From UBA964 sp031382085 (GTDB taxonomy: Bacteria; Pseudomonadota; Gammaproteobacteria; Steroidobacterales; Steroidobacteraceae), in assembly GCA_031382085.1 (NCBI GenBank), contig JANMYM010000036.1, forward strand, positions 62,001-126,000: a stretch of 64,000 nt of DNA, given 5' to 3'. Below, piece after piece: positions 51,549 to 60,339 of this stretch. Each line of letters opens with the position of its first letter. Position 1 is the stretch's first letter. Under the pieces are notes generated by a model. The model saw nothing but the letters and a program-made list of their open reading frames with translations. It did no database searches and was not told the origin of the DNA. The position numbers and the translations under genes are program-made.

Positions 51549-51815
51549 CTAGCGGTTCAGCTCGGCGCCCGTTGCTGCATCGATACGTATTGTCCAGACG
51601 CGACCATCGCCACCTAACAGCCGCAGTGCATAGACTTTGCGACCATCGCTCTCGATCACCTCGGCCTTCACGACGCGCGCCCGGTGGCGCTCCTGGGCCG
51701 CGGCAACCGCCGCGTCCAGTGAGACGCCCTCACCGGCGAGCGCCGGGCCACTGCTGCAGGACAATACGGCCACCAGCAGCAGGGCCAGGAATCGGGAACG
51801 CGGATTCAATTGCAT
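51549..51815 (-). CDS. Exported PepSY-domain protein
   Basis: Small periplasmic protein of 88 residues: signal peptide (LALLLVAVLSCSSGPALAGE) followed by one PepSY unit (VSLDAAVAAAQERHRARVVK, YALRLLGGDGRVWTIRIDAA). PepSY proteins often accompany PhoPQ-like systems and are thought to modulate sensors or proteases. It lies 33 bases before the response regulator and is likely co-transcribed. A serine-rich cysteine region (LSCSSG) could alternatively be a lipobox. Confidence 0.85.
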   Translation of the reverse strand: MQLNPRSRFLALLLVAVLSCSSGPALAGEGVSLDAAVAAAQERHRARVVKAEVIESDGRKVYALRLLGGDGRVWTIRIDAATGAELNR

Positions 51816-51833
51816 AAGTCGGTCTGGATTCTA

Positions 51834-52532
51834 CTAGTAACGTTGCTCAGGAGACACATTGACGCGTACCCGCAACTGCGGGCCCGGGTCGTAGCTCATG
51901 CGCGTGGTGAATTCCCGGCCGTTGTAGACGTAGGTGACGCGATAGCCTTCGACGCGTTCCTCGAAACGCTCTTCCTGGCGTACCTGGCAACGTTCGACCT
52001 CGCGGCTGCGGCCACGGTCATAGTCGTAACGGTCATCGTAACGGTCGTCGTAACGATTGCCATAGCGATCACCGTAGCGATCGTCGCGACCCCTTTGAGC
52101 GGTATCGTGGCCGATCGCCGCACCGATGAGCGCACCCGCGACGGTCGCGATTCGCCGCCCGTCGCCCCGGCCGACCTGGTTGCCGAGGGCGCCACCAATC
52201 AACCCGCCAATGATCGTACCGTTAGTCGTGCGCACGTCACCGCCGCGGTCGCGGTAACGGTCACCGCGGTAACGGTCGTCACGGTAACGGTCGCCGCGGT
52301 CATAGCCGCCGTCGTAGACGGTCTCGAGGCGACACTCGCGGCGCGGTTCAAGCACACGGATGCGCCGTGACAGCGGCTCGACGTGCACGACGCGCGCTGT
52401 GTCGTAGTCCGATTGCCTGCCACTGTCGTAACGACCATCGTCATAGTCACCGCCCTGGCGGTGGTCGGCATATGCGAGGCTGGCACCGCTGAGGGCCAGG
52501 GCTGCAATCGCGGTCACAATTCGGGTCTGCAT
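51834..52532 (-). CDS. Glycine-zipper 2TM envelope protein with Asp/Arg/Tyr repeats
   Basis: Exported protein of 232 residues: signal peptide to about 22, a DYDDGRYDSGRQ-rich part, a RGDRYRDDRYRGDRYRDRGG repeat, the glycine zipper TIIGGLIGGALGNQVGRGDG plus GALIGAAIGHDTAQRG (residues about 108-145), a second repeat (GDRYGNRYDDRYDDRYDYDR), and a C-terminal beta part with YRVTYVYNGREFTTRMSYDP, as in 17-kDa surface-antigen/SlyB-type proteins. The repeats are mirrored in DNA as short tandem units around 52020-52090 and 52245-52310. The regulator next door (PhoP-like) fits, since SlyB is a PhoP target in E. coli. Confidence 0.8.
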   Translation of the reverse strand: MQTRIVTAIAALALSGASLAYADHRQGGDYDDGRYDSGRQSDYDTARVVHVEPLSRRIRVLEPRRECRLETVYDGGYDRGDRYRDDRYRGDRYRDRGGDVRTTNGTIIGGLIGGALGNQVGRGDGRRIATVAGALIGAAIGHDTAQRGRDDRYGDRYGNRYDDRYDDRYDYDRGRSREVERCQVRQEERFEERVEGYRVTYVYNGREFTTRMSYDPGPQLRVRVNVSPEQRY

Positions 52533-52600
52533 GAGAGTCTCCTTTTTCCGCCTATGGGAGACACCCTATCGCCTGGTCAATGAACGCCTGCTGAACTGCC

Positions 52601-53428
52601 TCAGGGCGGCGCTTTCTCGCTCAACTTGACCCTATTCCACAGCTGATCCCAATCCGCCGCCGACAGCTGCTGCCGGTCCCGGCCCGCTGTCTGCAGCTGG
52701 CTTTCCATCGCCGCGAACCGCCGCTCGAACTTGCGGTTTGCCTGCCGCAACGCAGACTCAGGATCGAGGCCGAGATGACGGCCGTACTGCGCCAGCGCAA
52801 ATAACAAATCACCGAGTTCCTCGCTGGCAGCATCCTGCTGCCCCGCGGCCAGCTCAGTCGTTAGCTCGGCCAGCTCTTCACGCACTTTGCCCGCGACCCC
52901 GTTCGCATCCGGCCAGTCAAATCCGACCCGCGACGCGCGCTTGCCGAGTTTGGCAGCCCGTGTCAGCGCGGGCAGTGCCAGGGCAACGCCATCGAGCACG
53001 CCGGTGGCGCCCCGCGAGGCGCGCTCCCCGGCCTTGTTGTGCTCCCACGCCTGGTTAAGAGTGCGCGCGTCGGTCGCCTGAGAGTCCTGTGCCGCGAACA
53101 CGTGCGGGTGCCGGCGCTGCAATTTGTCGCGGATGCCGGCTGTCAACGACGCAAAATCAAACCAGCCACGCTCTTCCCCAAGGCGCGCGTAGAAAACAAC
53201 CTGGAAAAGCAGATCGCCCAATTCATCGCGCAGCTGTGGCCAGTCCTCGCGCGCGATGGCGTCCGCGACCTCGTGGGCCTCCTCCAGCGTGTAGGGCGCG
53301 ATGCTCGCGAAGTCCTGCTCGCGATCCCAGGGGCAGCCGTTGACCGGATCACGCAACCGGCGCATGACCTCGAGCAGGTCGGCCAGTGTGGCGGCGGCCC
53401 GCTGGTCGCTATCGGGTGTGGGAGTCAT
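52601..53428 (-). CDS. mazG: Nucleoside triphosphate pyrophosphohydrolase MazG
   Basis: House-cleaning enzyme of 275 residues hydrolysing NTPs to NMP and pyrophosphate. Two MazG repeats are visible: CPWDREQDFASIAPYTLEEA with EVADAIAREDWPQLRDELGD LLFQ, and in the second half VREELAELTTELAAGQ with EELGDLLFALAQYGRHLGLD. The E-E-x-x-E/E-x-x-D metal-binding pattern is intact in both. Overlaps the Nudix gene by 4 bases. Confidence 0.95.
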   Translation of the reverse strand: MTPTPDSDQRAAATLADLLEVMRRLRDPVNGCPWDREQDFASIAPYTLEEAHEVADAIAREDWPQLRDELGDLLFQVVFYARLGEERGWFDFASLTAGIRDKLQRRHPHVFAAQDSQATDARTLNQAWEHNKAGERASRGATGVLDGVALALPALTRAAKLGKRASRVGFDWPDANGVAGKVREELAELTTELAAGQQDAASEELGDLLFALAQYGRHLGLDPESALRQANRKFERRFAAMESQLQTAGRDRQQLSAADWDQLWNRVKLSEKAPP

Positions 53429-54087
53429 CGCTTGCGCGCCTCAGCTAACAAGGAAAACAGCGTCATCAGCATGCCCGCGGTGGCGCCCCAGATATTGCGC
53501 GCGCCATACGGCATGTCCGTCAATTCAATCTCGCGATCCTGCAGCTGGCGCCGCCGCGGCTTGTGATGCGCCGGGTCCAGCAGGTAGTTCAGCGGCACTT
53601 CAAACGCTTCGTCGACTTCGCTGTGGTCTATCGACAGTGCCAGAGGCGGCGTCACCAGGCCCACAACCGGCGTGACGCGAAACCCTGAGATGACCACGTG
53701 ATCCGGCAAATAGCCCAGGACTCTGACCTGGGGCGCTGCCAGGCCGATTTCCTCAGCCGTTTCACGCAGCGCCGCGCTACGCGCATCAAAATCGCCGGTT
53801 TCGATTCGCCCGCCGGGAAAACTGATCTGGCCGGCGTGGTTCTTGAGCTGTGCCGAGCGCTGCGTTAGCAAGACGTGGAATCCGTCGTCGCGATCGACCA
53901 GCGGCACCAGCACCGCAGCACGCCGCGTTGGCGCGGGCAGCAATGGCAGTAGCTCGGCGCTCACGCGGCGTCCCAGGCCCGCGTAAATGGCGGGCGGGTC
54001 GGCCAGGTCGCTGGGCTGCGGCAAGAGGCTGAGATCTAACAATCGCAGCAAGCTCTGGCGATCCAGCTGGTGCAGAGGCAGGGTCAT
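53425..54087 (-). CDS. Nudix hydrolase, CoA pyrophosphatase-like
   Basis: Protein of 220 residues. RSAQLKNHAGQISFPGGRIE precedes the Nudix box (GGRIETGDFDARSAALRETA then EEIGL), and the LKxHxGQISFPGG lead-in is characteristic of the NudL/CoA pyrophosphatase group. It probably cleaves CoA or related dinucleotides. The stop overlaps the mazG start, suggesting a joint nucleotide-sanitising transcript. Divergent from purB. Confidence 0.9.
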   Translation of the reverse strand: MTLPLHQLDRQSLLRLLDLSLLPQPSDLADPPAIYAGLGRRVSAELLPLLPAPTRRAAVLVPLVDRDDGFHVLLTQRSAQLKNHAGQISFPGGRIETGDFDARSAALRETAEEIGLAAPQVRVLGYLPDHVVISGFRVTPVVGLVTPPLALSIDHSEVDEAFEVPLNYLLDPAHHKPRRRQLQDREIELTDMPYGARNIWGATAGMLMTLFSLLAEARKR

Positions 54088-54177
54088 TCAAGCCCGCGAC
54101 ACATAATGGTGAGGTGCAGTCCGGGACTGGGTTATCATGGGCAATTCTAGCATTTTACAGCGCAAATCCGGACACCG

Positions 54178-55575
54178 ATGAGCCACACAGACCTACTCGC
54201 ACTCTCGCCGATCGACGGTCGCTATCGCGCCGCAACCGATTTTTTGCGGCCCCTGCTCAGTGAGTCGGGCCTGATCCGCGAACGCATCCACGTCGAGGCT
54301 GCGTGGCTGCTGCATCTGCATGCCCAGCGCGCCCGGCTGGGTTGCCTGGCGGGCCTGCAACCGGCCGGCCTAACAACAGCGGTGCAGGCAGCCGCGACCG
54401 CGCTGCTCGATCCGCCGGAATCGGCTGCGGCCACGGTCAAGGAGATCGAGGGCCGAACCAATCACGACGTCAAGGCGGTCGAGTATTACGTACGCGATCA
54501 GTTACTGGCCGCCGGCGCCACGCCTGCGGTGCTGGAGCTGGTGCACTTCGGCTGCACGTCCGAAGACATCAATAATCTCGCTTATGCGCGCCTGCTGCTG
54601 CGCGCCCGCGAGCAGATGCTTGTGAATGGACTGCGGCCGGTGCTCACGGCGCTCGAGGTGTTAGCAAGTTTCAACGCCGCGGTACCGATGCTGGCCCGGA
54701 CCCATGGCCAAACCGCAAGCCCGACCACTCTGGGCAAGGAATTCGCCAACGTGCTGGTGCGGCTGCGACGCGCTGAGAAGCGCTGGCGGGCGGTCGCCGT
54801 ATTCGGCAAGTGGAACGGCGCGGTTGGTAACTATAACGCGCATCGCGCGATCGCGCCCGAGGTCGACTGGCCCGAGCTGGCTGCAGAATTTGTCAGCTCG
54901 ATGGGGCTGCAATTCAACAGCCACACGACGCAGATCGAGCCGCACGACTGGATCGGCGAATACTGCGATGCGCTCGCAGCGGCCGGCGTCGTGCTGATCG
55001 ATTTCTCGCGCGATGTCTGGGGCTATATTTCGCTCGGCTATCTGCGTCAGCGCCCGAAGAGCGGCGATGTCGGATCGTCGACCATGCCGCACAAAGTCAA
55101 TCCCATCGATTTCGAAAATGCCGAGGGCAACCTTGGCATTGCCAATGCACTGCTGCGCCACTTTGCCGACAAACTGCCGATCTCCCGCTGGCAACGCGAT
55201 CTCACCGATTCCACGGTGCTGCGCAATCTGGGCACGGCGTTAGGACATGTGGCTGTCGCACTGCGCGCCCTGAGCCGCGGCCTCAGCCGCATCGATGCCG
55301 ACCCGGCCAGACTCGCGGCGGACCTGCAATCCGCGCCGGAAGTCCTGGCCGAGGCGATTCAAACCGCCATGCGCGCCGCCGGCATTCCTAACGGCTATGA
55401 ACTCCTGAAAGACCTCACGCGCGGCCAGGCCATCGACCTTGCGAAGTTGCGCGCGCTGATTGCCAGGCTGGAATTGCCGGCCGAGGTGCGCCAGAGACTG
55501 TCCCGGCTCGAGCCTGCGGATTATGTCGGCCTGGCGGCGGAGCTAGCGCAGTCGGCGGTTGCCGCCAAACCCTGA
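54178..55575 (+). CDS. purB: Adenylosuccinate lyase
   Basis: Purine synthesis enzyme of 465 residues catalysing two beta-eliminations (SAICAR to AICAR, adenylosuccinate to AMP). LLALSPIDGRYRAATDFLRP is the E. coli-type N-terminus; HFGCTSEDINNLAYARLLLR, MLARTHGQTASPTTLGKEFA, and the flexible signature loop GSSTMPHKVNPIDFENAEGN hold the catalytic residues. Length and order are normal. Confidence 0.97.
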   Translation: MSHTDLLALSPIDGRYRAATDFLRPLLSESGLIRERIHVEAAWLLHLHAQRARLGCLAGLQPAGLTTAVQAAATALLDPPESAAATVKEIEGRTNHDVKAVEYYVRDQLLAAGATPAVLELVHFGCTSEDINNLAYARLLLRAREQMLVNGLRPVLTALEVLASFNAAVPMLARTHGQTASPTTLGKEFANVLVRLRRAEKRWRAVAVFGKWNGAVGNYNAHRAIAPEVDWPELAAEFVSSMGLQFNSHTTQIEPHDWIGEYCDALAAAGVVLIDFSRDVWGYISLGYLRQRPKSGDVGSSTMPHKVNPIDFENAEGNLGIANALLRHFADKLPISRWQRDLTDSTVLRNLGTALGHVAVALRALSRGLSRIDADPARLAADLQSAPEVLAEAIQTAMRAAGIPNGYELLKDLTRGQAIDLAKLRALIARLELPAEVRQRLSRLEPADYVGLAAELAQSAVAAKP

Positions 55576-55675
55576 CAAAATCATGACGCAGTTCGCAAAA
55601 GCCGGCCGCGTCGCGCCGCCTGGCTGAACGAACCGTGACGCGCCTCAGTACATAACAGTTCTCAACGACGGAACA

Positions 55676-56278
55676 TTGCCCGGCAAATACGGCGCGCGCC
55701 GCAACGCCTGGGGCAATGCTTTGATATCGACCGGGGACCGCGATCTTTCCATTCTGACAGGCGACATTGCCCCGCCTGTACTCGATCTTTTGCCCCCGTC
55801 ACCGACCCTGCAGGTCATGAGTTCGCTTGAGGAAATGCGCGCGGTGGTCAATCAGGCGGCCGCGGGCGCGCATCGTCTCATGTCGATCTACTCGCCCGAC
55901 CTGGAGCCGGAACTGTACGACCAGACGCCGTTTCTGGACATCATCAAGCGCTTCGTGCTTGGCCGTAACTTCGCCAAGGTTCGCATCCTGCTGACCGACC
56001 GGACACGCATGATTCGCGACGGCAACCGCCTGGTTGCCATGAGCCGACGCCTGACAAGCTACATCGAAATGCGCCTGGCGCCGCGCGCTGAAACGCTGCG
56101 CGCCCATTCGTACATGATTGTCGACGACAAGGCAGTCATCTATCGCCTGCAGGGCGACCGCTACATGGGCGTAGCCGACCTCGCCAATTCTGCGGCAGCG
56201 CGCCTGCAGCTGGATGATTTCGATGCCATCTGGCAGGCTAACGTTCCGGACTATGGCTTTCGCACCGCAAGCCGCTGA
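55676..56278 (+). CDS. DUF7931-like protein
   Basis: Cytosolic protein of about 200 residues. The central block AGAHRLMSIYSPDLEPELYD followed by FLDIIKRFVLGRNFAKVRIL and LAPRAETLRAHSYMIVDDKA resembles a minimal phospholipase D-like fold of the DUF7931 type, without the H-K-D catalytic pair. The start is uncertain: TTG 55676 gives the longest frame, and no in-frame ATG occurs before residue 48. It lies between purB and mnmA, 26 bases before the latter. Function unknown. Confidence 0.65.
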   Translation: MPGKYGARRNAWGNALISTGDRDLSILTGDIAPPVLDLLPPSPTLQVMSSLEEMRAVVNQAAAGAHRLMSIYSPDLEPELYDQTPFLDIIKRFVLGRNFAKVRILLTDRTRMIRDGNRLVAMSRRLTSYIEMRLAPRAETLRAHSYMIVDDKAVIYRLQGDRYMGVADLANSAAARLQLDDFDAIWQANVPDYGFRTASR

Positions 56279-56303
56279 CCTGATAACGCGTTAGAATTTG
56301 CGC

Positions 56304-57488
56304 GTGGCGCGCAAATCCGCTGAAAAAATCATTGTCGGCATGTCGGGCGGGGTTGATTCCGCGGTCGCGGCGCTGTCGCTGCGCGAGGAGGGCCATGACG
56401 TCGAAGGCCTGTTCATGGCCAATTGGGACGACCCGGACCCCGACAGCCATTGCACCACCGCCCAGGACTTTCAGGATGCCCGCGCTGTGTGTGCCGAGCT
56501 TGGTATCGTGTTGCACAAAGTCGATTTTGCCGCACAGTACCGCCAGCAGGTCTTCAGTCATTTCCTCAGCGAATTGCGGGCGGGCCGCACGCCGAATCCA
56601 GACGTGCACTGCAATCGCGAGATCAAGTTCGGTGTCTGCCTGCGCTACGCACAGCGCCTCGGCGCCACCCGCTTCGCGACCGGTCACTACGCACGTTTGT
56701 TAGCAGGAGCCGCAGGACTGGAACTGCACAGAGCGCTCGACGGCGCGAAGGACCAGAGCTATTTCCTGCATGCGGTGTCTCTCAGCCAGTTGCGTACCGC
56801 CCTGTTCCCGCTCGGCGAACTGACCAAGCCGGAAGTTCGCGCCCGTGCCGCTGCGGCCGGTCTGCCGGTGTTCAACAAGCCGGACAGCACCGGGATCTGC
56901 TTCATCGGCGAACGCCCATTCGCGGAATTCCTGGCGCAGTGGCTGCCGAGAACCCCCGGCCCCATCATGACCGCCAACGGTGAAATACTCGGCGAACATC
57001 ACGGCCTGTGCTACTACACGTTAGGTCAGCGCACCGGGCTCGCAATCGGTGGCCGCGTCGGTCACGCCGAAGCGCCCTGGTACGTAGCGCGGAAGGAGCA
57101 AAACGGTAATCGCCTCATCGTGGTGCAAGGCGCGGACCATCAGTTGCTGCTGAGCACAGGTTGTGAGGTTCACGACTGGCATTGGCTCGCGGCGATGCCT
57201 GGGGCAGTCGCTGATCTCGCCGTAAAGCTCCGTTATCGCCAGTCGGACCAGGCGCTCGCCGACTGCAGCTGGAATGGATCACGCGGGCGGCTGCAATTTG
57301 CCGTCCCGCAACGCGCGGTAACGCCGGGACAATTCGCCGTGCTTTATCGCGGCACGCAATGCCTCGGCGGCGGCGTGATCGACAGCACGACGCCGGTCAC
57401 CGATTGCAACGGGCGCGCCGCTATAATGGCGGCCGGTCGCTCGCAATCGCCTGCCGTGGAGTCTCACGATGACAGACAAAAAGTCTGA
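56304..57488 (+). CDS. mnmA: tRNA-specific 2-thiouridylase MnmA
   Basis: ATP-dependent enzyme of 394 residues thiolating U34 of tRNA-Lys, -Glu and -Gln. PP-loop IIVGMSGGVDSAVAALSLRE, first catalytic cysteine in NPDVHCNREIKFGVCLRYA, second in NKPDSTGICFIGERPF, and RTGLAIGGRVGHAEAPWYV near the tRNA-binding part. GTG 56304 or TTG 56298 may be the start; no good ribosome site precedes either. The 3' end overlaps acnA by 20 bases. Confidence 0.94.
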   Translation: MARKSAEKIIVGMSGGVDSAVAALSLREEGHDVEGLFMANWDDPDPDSHCTTAQDFQDARAVCAELGIVLHKVDFAAQYRQQVFSHFLSELRAGRTPNPDVHCNREIKFGVCLRYAQRLGATRFATGHYARLLAGAAGLELHRALDGAKDQSYFLHAVSLSQLRTALFPLGELTKPEVRARAAAAGLPVFNKPDSTGICFIGERPFAEFLAQWLPRTPGPIMTANGEILGEHHGLCYYTLGQRTGLAIGGRVGHAEAPWYVARKEQNGNRLIVVQGADHQLLLSTGCEVHDWHWLAAMPGAVADLAVKLRYRQSDQALADCSWNGSRGRLQFAVPQRAVTPGQFAVLYRGTQCLGGGVIDSTTPVTDCNGRAAIMAAGRSQSPAVESHDDRQKV

Positions 57489-60285
57489 CAGTTTCAAAGC
57501 CCGCACCAAACTCAGGCTTGGCGCGAAATCCTATGACATCTGGAGTTTCTGCAACCTGCCGCCGGAAAAACTGGCGCGCCTGCCGTACTCGCTGAAGATT
57601 CTGCTGGAGAACCTGCTGCGCTTTGAAGATGGCGTTAATGTGACGCGCCGCGACATCGAAGCCCTGCTCAACTGGAATCCAAAGGCGACACCCGATCACG
57701 AGATTTCCTTTACGCCGGCGCGCGTCATCATGCAGGACTTCACGGGCGTGCCCTGCGTCGTGGACCTGGCCGCGATGCGCGACGCGATCCGCACGCTGGG
57801 CGGCGACCCGGAGCTGGTCAATCCGCTCGCGCCGGCGGAAATGGTGATCGACCACTCCGTGCAGGTTGACGATTACGGCAATGCCAACGCCCTGGCTAAC
57901 AACACGCGCATGGAGTTTGAGCGCAACGGTGAACGCTACTCGTTCCTGCGCTGGGGCCAGACCGCGTTCCGCAATTTCAAGGTCGTGCCGCCAAATACCG
58001 GCATCGTGCACCAAGTCAATCTGGAGTATCTGGCGCGCGTGGTCTTCGGCGCGGGCGATGGCGATGGCGCCGGCGATGGCCACGCCACGGCTTATCCGGA
58101 CACCGTGGTCGGCACCGATTCCCACACGACCATGGTCAATGGTCTCGGCGTTCTCGGTTGGGGCGTCGGCGGCATCGAAGCAGAAGCGGCGATGTTAGGC
58201 CAGCCGGTCACCATGCTGATTCCCCAGGTCGTCGGCTTCAAGCTGACCGGTCAACTGCCGGCGGGCGCGACCGCAACCGATCTGGTGCTGACGGTGACGG
58301 AAATTCTGCGCAAGAAAGGCGTGGTCGAGAAATTTGTCGAGTACTTCGGCGATGGCCTGGCCAACCTGCCGCTCGCGGATCGCGCCACCATTGCCAACAT
58401 GGCGCCGGAATACGGCAGCACCTGCGGTATCTTCCCGATCGACGAGGAAACCCTGCGCTACCTGGAACTTTCCGGAAGGCCCAAAGAGCAGATTGCGCTG
58501 GTGGAAGCGTACGCGCGCCACCAGGGCTTATGGCGTATCAACGGCGCCGCGCCAGCCGCCTACAGCGACGTGCTGGAACTGGACATGGCCACGGTCGAAC
58601 CGTCACTCGCCGGCCCCAAGCGACCGCAGGATCGGGTCTCGCTGCGCAACCTGCAGCAGGTCTATCGCAAGACGCATCGGCAAATGTCCGAGGAACGCGC
58701 CAAGAAAAACCCGGGCGCGACCGGCATCGGCCAGGTCAAGGATGCTCCGGACTACGAAGTTCGCGACGGCGCGGTACTGATCGCCGCGATCACCAGCTGC
58801 ACCAACACCTCCAACCCATCGGTGATGCTAGGCGCAGCCTTGTTAGCACGAAACGCGGCGCGCGCCGGCCTGCGCGCCAAACCCTGGGTAAAGACCAGTC
58901 TGTCGCCCGGCTCGCGGGTCGTGACCGATTACTTCGACAAGGCGGGCCTGACCAGGGATCTCGCCCTGGTCGGTTTCCAGGTGACTGGATACGGTTGCAT
59001 GACCTGTATCGGCAACTCCGGCCCGCTCAAGCCTGAGATTTCCGCGGCCGTAAAAGCTGGCGATGTGATCGCGACGTCGGTGCTGTCCGGCAACCGCAAC
59101 TTTGAAGGCCGCGTGCATCCGGAAGTGAAGATGAACTTCCTGGCATCGCCGCCGCTGGTCGTGGCATTCGCGCTCGCAGGCACGACCGACATCGACCTGC
59201 ACAGCGAACCGCTGGGCCTCGGCTACGACGGTCGGCCGGTGTTCCTGAAAGACATCTGGCCAACGGCAGCGGAAGTTGCGAGCACTGTGCGCGCTTCCAT
59301 CGACTCGAAAATGTTCCAACGCAGCTACGGCAACGTGTTCGATGGCGACGCCAACTGGCGCGCTATCAAGATACCGAAAGGCAAGCTGTATGCCTGGCAG
59401 CCCAACTCCACCTACGTGCGCAACCCGCCCTATTTCGACGGCATGACCATGCAGCCGCGCAAGATCGCGGGCATCAAGGGGGCACGCGCGCTTGCGCTGT
59501 TAGGTGACTCGGTCACCACCGACCACATTTCCCCGGCCGGTGATATCGCCAGAAACAGCCCGGCGGCGCAATACCTCGAGTCGCAGGGCATACAGAAAGC
59601 GGATTTCAATTCCTACGGTGCGCGTCGCGGCAACCACGAAGTCATGATGCGCGGCACGTTCGCCAACATCCGGCTGCGCAATCTGTTGGCACCGGACACC
59701 GAAGGCGGCGTGACCATTCACGTTCCGAGTGGCGAGCAACTGTCGATTTACGAAGCTTCCATGAAATACCAGGCTGGCGGGACGCCGCTGGTGGTGCTGG
59801 CTGGCAAGGAATACGGCACCGGCTCATCGCGCGACTGGGCCGCCAAGGGCACCATGTTGTTAGGTGTCAAGGCGGTGATTGCCGAGAGCTTTGAACGCAT
59901 TCATCGCTCCAACCTGATCGGCATGGGCGTGCTGCCCTGCCAGTTCACGAACGGCCAGAATGCCCAGAGCCTCGGACTGACTGGCCGCGAGGTGTTCGAT
60001 TTTGGCTCCCTCAAGAATGCCGAGGCGCGCCATGTGACGATTACCGCCACCGCCGCAGATGGCAAAGTCACCCGCTTCGACGTGCGCGTCCGCATCGATA
60101 CGCCCAAAGAACGCGACTACTACCGGCATGGCGGCATCTTGCAATACGTGCTGCGCCAACTGGCCGGTAGTGGCGCTGGCAGGAAACCAGCTGCCAGGCG
60201 CAAACCGGTTGCCAGGAAAAAACCTGCGGCGAGAAAAAAACCGACGCCGAGTCGCAAACCGAAGCCGCGGCGCAACAAGAAGTAG
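57469..60285 (+). CDS. acnA: Aconitate hydratase A with Lys/Pro-rich C-terminal tail
   Basis: TCA cycle iron-sulfur enzyme of 938 residues. Cluster cysteines are in AAITSCTNTSNPSVMLGAAL and GYGCMTCIGNSGPLKPEISA; swivel-domain loop GKEYGTGSSRDWAAKGTMLL is intact. Compared with E. coli AcnA (891 residues) there is a C-terminal extension of about 35 residues made of K-P-A-A-R-K-like repeats (RKPAARRKPVARKKPAARKK and following), similar to histone H1-like bacterial tails. The tail may bind nucleic acid. The gene starts inside mnmA, so it may be translationally coupled. Confidence 0.95.
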   Translation: MTDKKSDSFKARTKLRLGAKSYDIWSFCNLPPEKLARLPYSLKILLENLLRFEDGVNVTRRDIEALLNWNPKATPDHEISFTPARVIMQDFTGVPCVVDLAAMRDAIRTLGGDPELVNPLAPAEMVIDHSVQVDDYGNANALANNTRMEFERNGERYSFLRWGQTAFRNFKVVPPNTGIVHQVNLEYLARVVFGAGDGDGAGDGHATAYPDTVVGTDSHTTMVNGLGVLGWGVGGIEAEAAMLGQPVTMLIPQVVGFKLTGQLPAGATATDLVLTVTEILRKKGVVEKFVEYFGDGLANLPLADRATIANMAPEYGSTCGIFPIDEETLRYLELSGRPKEQIALVEAYARHQGLWRINGAAPAAYSDVLELDMATVEPSLAGPKRPQDRVSLRNLQQVYRKTHRQMSEERAKKNPGATGIGQVKDAPDYEVRDGAVLIAAITSCTNTSNPSVMLGAALLARNAARAGLRAKPWVKTSLSPGSRVVTDYFDKAGLTRDLALVGFQVTGYGCMTCIGNSGPLKPEISAAVKAGDVIATSVLSGNRNFEGRVHPEVKMNFLASPPLVVAFALAGTTDIDLHSEPLGLGYDGRPVFLKDIWPTAAEVASTVRASIDSKMFQRSYGNVFDGDANWRAIKIPKGKLYAWQPNSTYVRNPPYFDGMTMQPRKIAGIKGARALALLGDSVTTDHISPAGDIARNSPAAQYLESQGIQKADFNSYGARRGNHEVMMRGTFANIRLRNLLAPDTEGGVTIHVPSGEQLSIYEASMKYQAGGTPLVVLAGKEYGTGSSRDWAAKGTMLLGVKAVIAESFERIHRSNLIGMGVLPCQFTNGQNAQSLGLTGREVFDFGSLKNAEARHVTITATAADGKVTRFDVRVRIDTPKERDYYRHGGILQYVLRQLAGSGAGRKPAARRKPVARKKPAARKKPTPSRKPKPRRNKK

Positions 60286-60339
60286 CACCGCTCCTGCAAA
60301 ACCCGCGGCCAGGCCTTTTTTTTCGCTAGCATCCGGCAA

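Noticed and set aside
52016..52310. Possible CRISPR-like array from the short repeated units near 52.0-52.3 kb
   Set aside because: The units are in frame and encode D-R-Y-type protein repeats; there are no constant repeats with unique spacers and no cas genes.
60296..60330. Terminator between acnA and creD (GGCCAGGCC before eight T)
   Set aside because: The inverted part leaves no realistic loop and no longer stem could be drawn, so the T-run alone is not enough.
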